NCBI RefSeq assembly: GCF_013299165.1
Contig: NZ_JAAFKD010000040.1
Location: forward strand, 1 to 50,811
Source: Microcoleus sp. bin38.metabat.b11b12b14.051
GTDB lineage: Bacteria > Cyanobacteriota > Cyanobacteriia > Cyanobacteriales > Microcoleaceae
Direction of reading: 5' to 3'
DNA length: 50,811 nt
The position numbers and the translations under genes were made by a program. Positions 45,458 through 50,811 of the stretch are shown here, piece by piece (within the stretch, counting starts at the first letter, position 1; each line of letters begins with the position of its first letter). Under the pieces are notes generated by a model. It had not been told where the DNA came from. It searched no databases and saw only the letters and a program-made list of their open reading frames with translations.

Positions 45458-48400
45458 ATGCAACTCCGAAAAAAAACACTATTAATTATCGGTGCAGCCC
45501 TGATCAGCCTGATTCTGGTTCTCTATGCCACTGCATCAACGATTTTGCTGCACGACTTTAACAACCTGGAGGCACAGTACGTCCGCCAGGATGTCGCGCG
45601 GGCTTTGGACGCCCTAGATGACGACTTGTCAAATTTAGACACCAGCGCCCAAGACTACGCTCAGTGGGACGATACTTACTCTTTTGTGAATACACGAACT
45701 GAGGATTTTGTCAAGTCAAATTTCGTCGATTCGACCTTTGTTTCCTTGAGACTAAACTTAATGGTGCTGCTGGACTCCAGCGGCAAGACCATTTTCCACA
45801 AAAGTTTCGACCTGAAATCCCAGAGGGAAATCCCGATTTCCGAAAGCTTACAACAGCACTTGAGCGAGGCGCTGCGAGAGTCATCGACACAGCAGGGCGA
45901 TGGGCTCCCCGCCAAAACAGGCGTCCTGATCCTGCCAGAAGCCACGCTGCTGATCGCCTCCAAGCCGATCGTCAACAGCAACGCCCAAGGCCCGCCGCGG
46001 GGGACGCTGATCCTAGCGCGCTACCTCGACAACAGCGAAATCGGTTTGCTTTCGGAACTGACTCACCTGTCAGTGGATTTTAGATTGCCAAGTTTAGATT
46101 TTAAAGTCGGAGCCACAAACTACTCGGGTTACGGCGCTAGGGCGGTGGCTTCCTCCAGCCAGGATGTGGACAATCTCAAACTCAAAATTTCCAACCTCAA
46201 ATCAGTAGAAATTTTAGTCGAGCCGCTCAGCGACAGCGTAGTCGCAGGATACGCCCTGATTCGCGACATCCGGGGGAAGCTAGCTCTGCTGCTGCGAGTA
46301 GAAGTAGACCGAGTAATCTCTCGCCAAGGTCAAGCTACGCTAGAACTGTTTACTTTCTCGATCTTGGCAGTAGGTTTAGTATTTAGCGCGATCGCCCTGC
46401 TGTTACTAGAAAATTTAGTCTTGGCGAGATTGGCGGACTTGAGCACCAGCGTCAGCAACATCGCAGCCAACGGCGACGCAGACTTGCGGGTTAAGATATC
46501 CGGAGCCGATGAACTCGCAAGCTTGGCCGACGACATCAACCAAATGCTAGAAGCATTGGGCAATTCTCAAGTCGAACGTAAAAAGAGCGAAAAACGCTAT
46601 CGGTTGATGGCAGAAAACTCAACCGACATGATCACCAGACACAACCACGAAGGCATATTTCTCTACGTATCGCCCGCCAGCTTCGCTTTGCTGGGATACG
46701 AACCTTCAGAACTCATCGGCAGCGTCCCCAACGATTATTTTCACCCCGACGATTTAGAAACCGTAGCCAAAGCTCACTCGAAAGTCTTGGCGCTGCCAGT
46801 TACTTACACCCTCACCTACCGCATCCGCCGCAAAGACGGCAAATATACTTGGTTTGAAACCACCAGCCGCACGATCCGCGATCCCGAAACCGGCTCGGTG
46901 CAAGAAATTATCGGCGTTTCCCGCGACATCAGCCTGCGCAAGCAAACAGAACAAGAACTGCGAGAAAGTGAAGCGGCGATTAAAGCTTTGTACCAAGTGA
47001 CTTCAACTCCCCGTACAGATCCGCAGGGCCGCCTCTCTACCTTTGATTTGCGCCTCCAGGAACTGCTGATCCTGGGATGCCGCCAGTTAAAGCTGTCGGC
47101 GGGAGTTTTGTCGCGCATTCAAGGCGACAAATATCAAATCATGGCTGTTGAATGTCCCGATGGGTCGATCGTCCAAAATCAAATCTACGATTTAGAAAAA
47201 ACCTTCTGCGTAGCTACAGCAATGGCAAAAGAACCGATGTACTTTGAGTCGGCGAGGTTTGCGGGTTTGTGCTTCAACACTCCAGATCCTGCCTTCAAAA
47301 TCGAAGCTTACATGGGCATTCCGGTCACTGTCGCGGGTGAAGTTTACGGCACTCTGTGCTTCTTTTCTCCGACTCCTCTGACAGAACCGTTTCGAGCTGT
47401 AGATAGAGAGTTGGTGAAACTGATGGCTCAATGGGTGGGCAGCGAACTCGATCACCAGCAAACAGGCGTAGATTTGGCAAAAGCTCGCGACGAAGCACTG
47501 GCGGCTACTAAAGCCAAAAGCGAATTTTTAGCCACCATGAGCCACGAAATTCGCACTCCGATGAATGGAGTGATCGGCATGACAGGCTTGATGCTGGATA
47601 CCAGTTTAAGTCGCGAACAGCGCGATTTTGTAGAAACTATCCGCAGCAGCGGCGATGCCTTGCTGACGCTGATCAACGATATTCTAGATTTCTCGAAAAT
47701 AGAGTCGGGTAAATTGGACTTGGAGGAACATCCGTTTGACATCCGCACTTGCATAGAGGAATCTCTCGACTTGGTAGCTGCCAAAGCCGCACAAAAAAAA
47801 CTGGAACTGGGTTACTTGATCGATCGCTCCGTACCACCAACTGCCCTCGGCGACAGCGCCCGCTTGAGGCAAATTTTAATCAACTTGCTCAGCAATGCTG
47901 TGAAATTTACTGAAGCTGGAGAAGTGGTTGTGGCAGTGACTGCCAAAAAGCTTACAGTGTCGATGCTCAACGCTCAAGAAGCGCCAGCAATCAATGGCGA
48001 ACCATTAGGAACTAACCAAGCATACGAAATACAATTTGCGGTGAAAGATACTGGGATCGGGATTCCGTGCGATCGCATGGATCGGCTGTTTAAATCTTTC
48101 AGCCAGGTTGATTCTTCAACCAGCCGTCACTACGGCGGTACCGGATTGGGTTTGGCAATTAGCAAGCATTTGACAGAAATGATGGGCGGCAGGATGTGGG
48201 TTGAAAGTATGGGTTGTCTTGCGGGCAATCCTCCGGCAGATTTTAAAGCGGCCGTTTTTGATTGGGGATGGGGAGAATCTTACGAAATAACCGAAAAATA
48301 TGGCTCTGGCAAATCTCTACTCAGCAGCAAGCCGATCGACCAAAAGCCCAAATTCCCAGGATCTACTTTTTATTTCAGCACGATCGTTTCTGGCTGTAGC

Positions 48401-49951
48401 AGTTTATTGCCAGTTAACTTGAGCAATTCTCAACCTGAATTAGCTGGTAAGCGAGTCTTAATTGTTGATGACAATGCTACCAACCGCCAAATTTTGACTC
48501 TCCAAGCTCAGTCTTGGGGAATGGTGCCTAGGGCTTCAGCTTCGGCTCGTTTGGCCCTAGAGTGGCTCGCTGCTAAAGAGGTGTTTGACTTGGCAGTTTT
48601 GGATATGCAAATGCCGTCTATGGACGGGTTGGCTTTAGCAGCGGAAATTCGCCGGTTTCCAGAGTGCCAAAAGTTGCCGTTAGTCATGCTAACTTCGATC
48701 GGCAGACAAGAAATTAACGCTCCTGCGATTGAGGTGGATTTTGCCGCTTTCTTAAACAAGCCGCTCAAACAATCTCAGCTTTACAATGTTTTAATCAATA
48801 TTTTTGGGCAACAGACTACTGAAATTAGAGTGCAGCACACCAGCGCGCCTTTACTGCAAAGCATACCCGTACTGGCAGAGAACTTGCCCCTGCGGATTCT
48901 GTTGGCTGACGATCATTTGGTGAATCAAAAAGTCGCTTTGCAAATTTTGCAGCGGATGGGGTATCGCGCGGATGTGGCAGGAAACGGTATAGAAGTGCTA
49001 GAAGCTTTGCACCGCCAGCCTTACGATGTCGTGCTGATGGACGTGCAAATGCCGTACATGGACGGTTTGGAAGCTACCCGGATCATCCGCGAGGCATTTT
49101 TAGTAGATTTGAACTTAGAAAATCCCACGGGAGAATCAGAAGTTTCAATAACTGACGAGCAATCTAATAATAGAAAATATAAAATCGAAAATCCAGAATT
49201 TAGTGATGAGCAATCTAACAATCCCAAATCTCAAATCCCAAATCTCAAATGGACGAGGCCTTGGATTGTGGCGATGACGGCAAATGCGATGCGGGGCGAT
49301 AGGGAAGAGTGCATGGCTGCGGGGATGGACGACTATTTGAGCAAGCCGATCGAGATTAATGAGTTGGTGCGAGCTTTGAGCGCATCTCAATCTCGATCGC
49401 GCGGGGAGTTCGATCGCAGCCAGCCAATTTTTTGTTTGAGTTCCCAGGGCGAACAGATACGAGGAACGAGTGTCTTAGAAGTGCGATCGAATGGGGCTGT
49501 GGCGGGAAATGCACAACTGACAATTCCCTATTGGCCCCCAGCCGTCAATGCGAGTGAATCAAATAATCTCGATCGGGCTTTGTCAGAAAGTCGTGATTGT
49601 CTCAGTGCCAAGATTATAGAAGGACTGCGGGATATAGAAGCTTTAGAGGAGGCGATCGACATTTACCTCGAAACAGCACCAGAACTCCTAGGAGGCATCT
49701 CTGTGGCTTTGTGCAACGCCGATCCGCTGGCTTTGCGGCGAGATGCTCACTCTTTGAAATCGATTAGCGGTACCCTCGGTGCTTTTCGCTTGTTTAAGCT
49801 GTGCGAGCAACTCGAAATCATGGGCCGCATCGGAACAGAGGCTAACCAGGCTTTACCTGATCCAGCCGGAGAGCTATTAAAACAGGTTGAGGCCGAGTAT
49901 CAAAGAGTCGAAACGGCCTTGAAAATAGAAAGGGAGTCTGTTGATTGTTAA
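45458..49951 (+). CDS. Hybrid sensor histidine kinase: CHASE4-HAMP-PAS-GAF-HK-REC-REC-HPt
   Basis: The 1497-residue membrane sensor has TM1 (about 7-29), an extracellular CHASE4 domain (LEAQYVRQDVARALDALDDD, YAQWDDTYSFV), TM2 (about 290-320) and HAMP. PAS (RYRLMAENSTDMITRHN, with its PAC segment) and GAF (about 530-660) follow. HisKA carries His696 in ATMSHEIRTPMNGV; HATPase carries LLSNAVKFTEAG, DTGIGIP and GTGLGLAISKH. REC1 has Asp1049 in LDMQMP, REC2 has Asp1195 in MDVQMP, and HPt has His1431 in DAHSLKSISG. It is a complete phosphorelay in one chain, whose output regulator is not in the window. REC2 is interrupted by about 45 polar residues, part of which is encoded by heptamer-like AAATCTC/AAATCCC repeats (49205-49250). 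AAGGGGGGCGATGCC precedes the ATG. Confidence 0.94.
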   Translation: MQLRKKTLLIIGAALISLILVLYATASTILLHDFNNLEAQYVRQDVARALDALDDDLSNLDTSAQDYAQWDDTYSFVNTRTEDFVKSNFVDSTFVSLRLNLMVLLDSSGKTIFHKSFDLKSQREIPISESLQQHLSEALRESSTQQGDGLPAKTGVLILPEATLLIASKPIVNSNAQGPPRGTLILARYLDNSEIGLLSELTHLSVDFRLPSLDFKVGATNYSGYGARAVASSSQDVDNLKLKISNLKSVEILVEPLSDSVVAGYALIRDIRGKLALLLRVEVDRVISRQGQATLELFTFSILAVGLVFSAIALLLLENLVLARLADLSTSVSNIAANGDADLRVKISGADELASLADDINQMLEALGNSQVERKKSEKRYRLMAENSTDMITRHNHEGIFLYVSPASFALLGYEPSELIGSVPNDYFHPDDLETVAKAHSKVLALPVTYTLTYRIRRKDGKYTWFETTSRTIRDPETGSVQEIIGVSRDISLRKQTEQELRESEAAIKALYQVTSTPRTDPQGRLSTFDLRLQELLILGCRQLKLSAGVLSRIQGDKYQIMAVECPDGSIVQNQIYDLEKTFCVATAMAKEPMYFESARFAGLCFNTPDPAFKIEAYMGIPVTVAGEVYGTLCFFSPTPLTEPFRAVDRELVKLMAQWVGSELDHQQTGVDLAKARDEALAATKAKSEFLATMSHEIRTPMNGVIGMTGLMLDTSLSREQRDFVETIRSSGDALLTLINDILDFSKIESGKLDLEEHPFDIRTCIEESLDLVAAKAAQKKLELGYLIDRSVPPTALGDSARLRQILINLLSNAVKFTEAGEVVVAVTAKKLTVSMLNAQEAPAINGEPLGTNQAYEIQFAVKDTGIGIPCDRMDRLFKSFSQVDSSTSRHYGGTGLGLAISKHLTEMMGGRMWVESMGCLAGNPPADFKAAVFDWGWGESYEITEKYGSGKSLLSSKPIDQKPKFPGSTFYFSTIVSGCSSLLPVNLSNSQPELAGKRVLIVDDNATNRQILTLQAQSWGMVPRASASARLALEWLAAKEVFDLAVLDMQMPSMDGLALAAEIRRFPECQKLPLVMLTSIGRQEINAPAIEVDFAAFLNKPLKQSQLYNVLINIFGQQTTEIRVQHTSAPLLQSIPVLAENLPLRILLADDHLVNQKVALQILQRMGYRADVAGNGIEVLEALHRQPYDVVLMDVQMPYMDGLEATRIIREAFLVDLNLENPTGESEVSITDEQSNNRKYKIENPEFSDEQSNNPKSQIPNLKWTRPWIVAMTANAMRGDREECMAAGMDDYLSKPIEINELVRALSASQSRSRGEFDRSQPIFCLSSQGEQIRGTSVLEVRSNGAVAGNAQLTIPYWPPAVNASESNNLDRALSESRDCLSAKIIEGLRDIEALEEAIDIYLETAPELLGGISVALCNADPLALRRDAHSLKSISGTLGAFRLFKLCEQLEIMGRIGTEANQALPDPAGELLKQVEAEYQRVETALKIERESVDC

Positions 49952-50005
49952 TAAAAAAAAACCTATTGAGCAAGCAAATAAAGTTAAAAATAAACTATAG
50001 TGGTT

Positions 50006-50093
50006 CTCAAAAAAGTGAGGTATGCTCTATGCCCTATGCCCTATGCCCTATGCCCGTTTGCCCGTTTGCCGGATAGTACCTCACCTTTTTGAG
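50006..50093. repeat. Hairpin enclosing CTATGCC heptamer repeats
   Basis: CTCAAAAAAGTGAGGTA (50006-50022) and TACCTCACCTTTTTGAG (50077-50093) form a 17-bp stem with one mismatch. The loop contains four CTATGCC units (50027-50054) and CGTTTGCC units. It lies about 55 bp past the kinase stop and may act as its transcript end. TCTCAAAAACATGAGGTATG at 20260 is a related half. Confidence 0.7.
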
Positions 50094-50121
50094 ACTCGGC
50101 TATATTTAAGAAATAGTAGCC

Positions 50122-50184
50122 GTAGGGTGTGTCGCTCTGCGAAAAATCTCTGCATCAAAATCAACAATTTTATAGCGACGCACC
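50122..50184. repeat. Third copy of GGTGCGTCGC...GCACCCTAC element, inverted
   Basis: GTAGGGTGTGTCGCT through ATAGCGACGCACC is the inverted counterpart of the cores at 40255-40315 and 40402-40462. It sits in the leader of the small gene that follows. Confidence 0.7.
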
Positions 50185-50233
50185 AGCACCTTTCAAGAAC
50201 TCTTGTAAACAAACCCAACGACTACACAAGATT

Positions 50234-50539
50234 ATGGACATTACTGAATGGCTAACGATCGGGCAAGCATTTTCCATTGATAATCCTCCCAATGAGATTT
50301 TATCAGAAGAATGGAAAGTTGTTGGGTTATCCTATCCAGATGTTACCTTCTCGTATACGACATATTGGGTAAGGGATATCGCTTATATACATATTTCGAC
50401 GACAGATACAGTTGTAGGTGTAGCGATCGAGGAAACCGATCAAGGGGTTATTATTGAGCTCAAGAATTCCCCCTATCTCGAAGTGGGATTACTCATCAAG
50501 GGAGATAAAGCGAGCTATTTGATTGATGAGTTGAGTTGA
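50234..50539 (+). CDS. Hypothetical protein
   Basis: The 101-residue protein (MDITEWLTIGQAFSIDNPPN start at 50234) is acidic and mostly beta: WKVVGLSYPDVTFSYTTYWV, AYIHISTTDTVVGVAIEE and VIIELKNSPYLEVGLLIKGD. The frame extends upstream to 50129 but that part overlaps a repeat element, so I choose the inner ATG. No known domain, signal peptide or membrane segment is seen. The stop is at 50539. Confidence 0.65.
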   Translation: MDITEWLTIGQAFSIDNPPNEILSEEWKVVGLSYPDVTFSYTTYWVRDIAYIHISTTDTVVGVAIEETDQGVIIELKNSPYLEVGLLIKGDKASYLIDELS

Positions 50540-50811
50540 GCGAATCATCAAATAGCTGGTGACGCATCATACAATAACTTTATTCTGATGATTCTGAGGA
50601 CTAAAATTCTCACTAGAAACCAATTTAATGTTGGTTGTTCGACGAGTGGAAACGATCTAATTTATACCACAATACGGTTTACTTAGTGCGATTCGTTTAG
50701 TCGAAATGAGTAGCAATATTCAAGGATGGCTAGTATGGCTCTTTTTTTGCCATAACAACTAAATACATATCTGGGTGCGGGTCGTCCCAAGTCCCAGTCC
50801 GTAAGTGCAGC
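50540..50811. other. Right-edge region without a supported gene
   Basis: Contains a degenerate repeat arm (GAGGACTAAAATTCTCACTA at about 50594) and AT-rich sequence. No frame of note; a gene could begin beyond the edge. Confidence 0.4.

Overview
The window looks like the chromosome of a filamentous cyanobacterium of the Microcoleus/Oscillatoria/Phormidium type. The evidence is the dense scatter of HIP1 octamers (GCGATCGC), heptanucleotide tandem repeats next to genes, dispersed hairpin repeats of the GGTTCGTAGT...ACTACGAACC family, a CyaC-type adenylate cyclase and a very large DUF4347/RTX surface protein. No rRNA, tRNA or CRISPR array was found.

Layout. 0-11 kb is mostly housekeeping and chromosomal: a DEDDy 3'-5' exonuclease, a CAP-domain secreted protein, trpB, three tandem AIM24-family genes followed by an M48 peptidase, a SUI1 translation factor, recR and a prolyl oligopeptidase. 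Two copies of a small non-coding transposable element (about 122 bp, 12-bp terminal inverted repeats, each flanked by a 9-bp target duplication) bracket the first two AIM24 genes. 11.8-18.9 kb is one 2381-codon gene for a secreted calcium-binding repeat protein. 19.5-22.4 kb holds a GNAT acetyltransferase and a long stretch with no convincing gene. 22.5-26.0 kb is cyaC. 26-29 kb holds three two-gene modules (Phd-like/PIN, DUF433/DUF5615, small protein/aspartic protease), separated by four copies of a dispersed repeat of about 180 bp.

The most interesting part is 29.0-35.7 kb, an AT-rich block with no HIP1 site that resembles an undescribed RiPP (ribosomally made, modified peptide) locus. A leftward operon runs from a 75-codon candidate precursor peptide, with a good promoter in front of it, through an unknown protein, a divergent DUF692/MNIO iron oxygenase, an HprK-like P-loop kinase, a possible MNIO partner protein and a second, canonical MNIO. 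Beyond it lie a second HprK-like gene on the + strand and, divergent from that, a phytanoyl-CoA-dioxygenase-like Fe(II)/2-oxoglutarate oxygenase. I infer that the peptide is oxidised (single Cys55 as one candidate site), perhaps hydroxylated and perhaps phosphorylated. No transporter, protease or radical SAM enzyme is visible beside it.

35.9-50.8 kb returns to typical cyanobacterial composition: an NB-ARC ATPase with an N-terminal HTH, an acyltransferase, an FAD monooxygenase-like protein whose coding tail is tandemly duplicated just past its stop, a 1032-aa membrane-anchored protein with seven repeats of about 70 residues, a striking array of fifteen 67-bp hairpin units, and a 1497-aa CHASE4/PAS/GAF hybrid histidine kinase with two receivers and an HPt domain. 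A small hypothetical gene closes the window.
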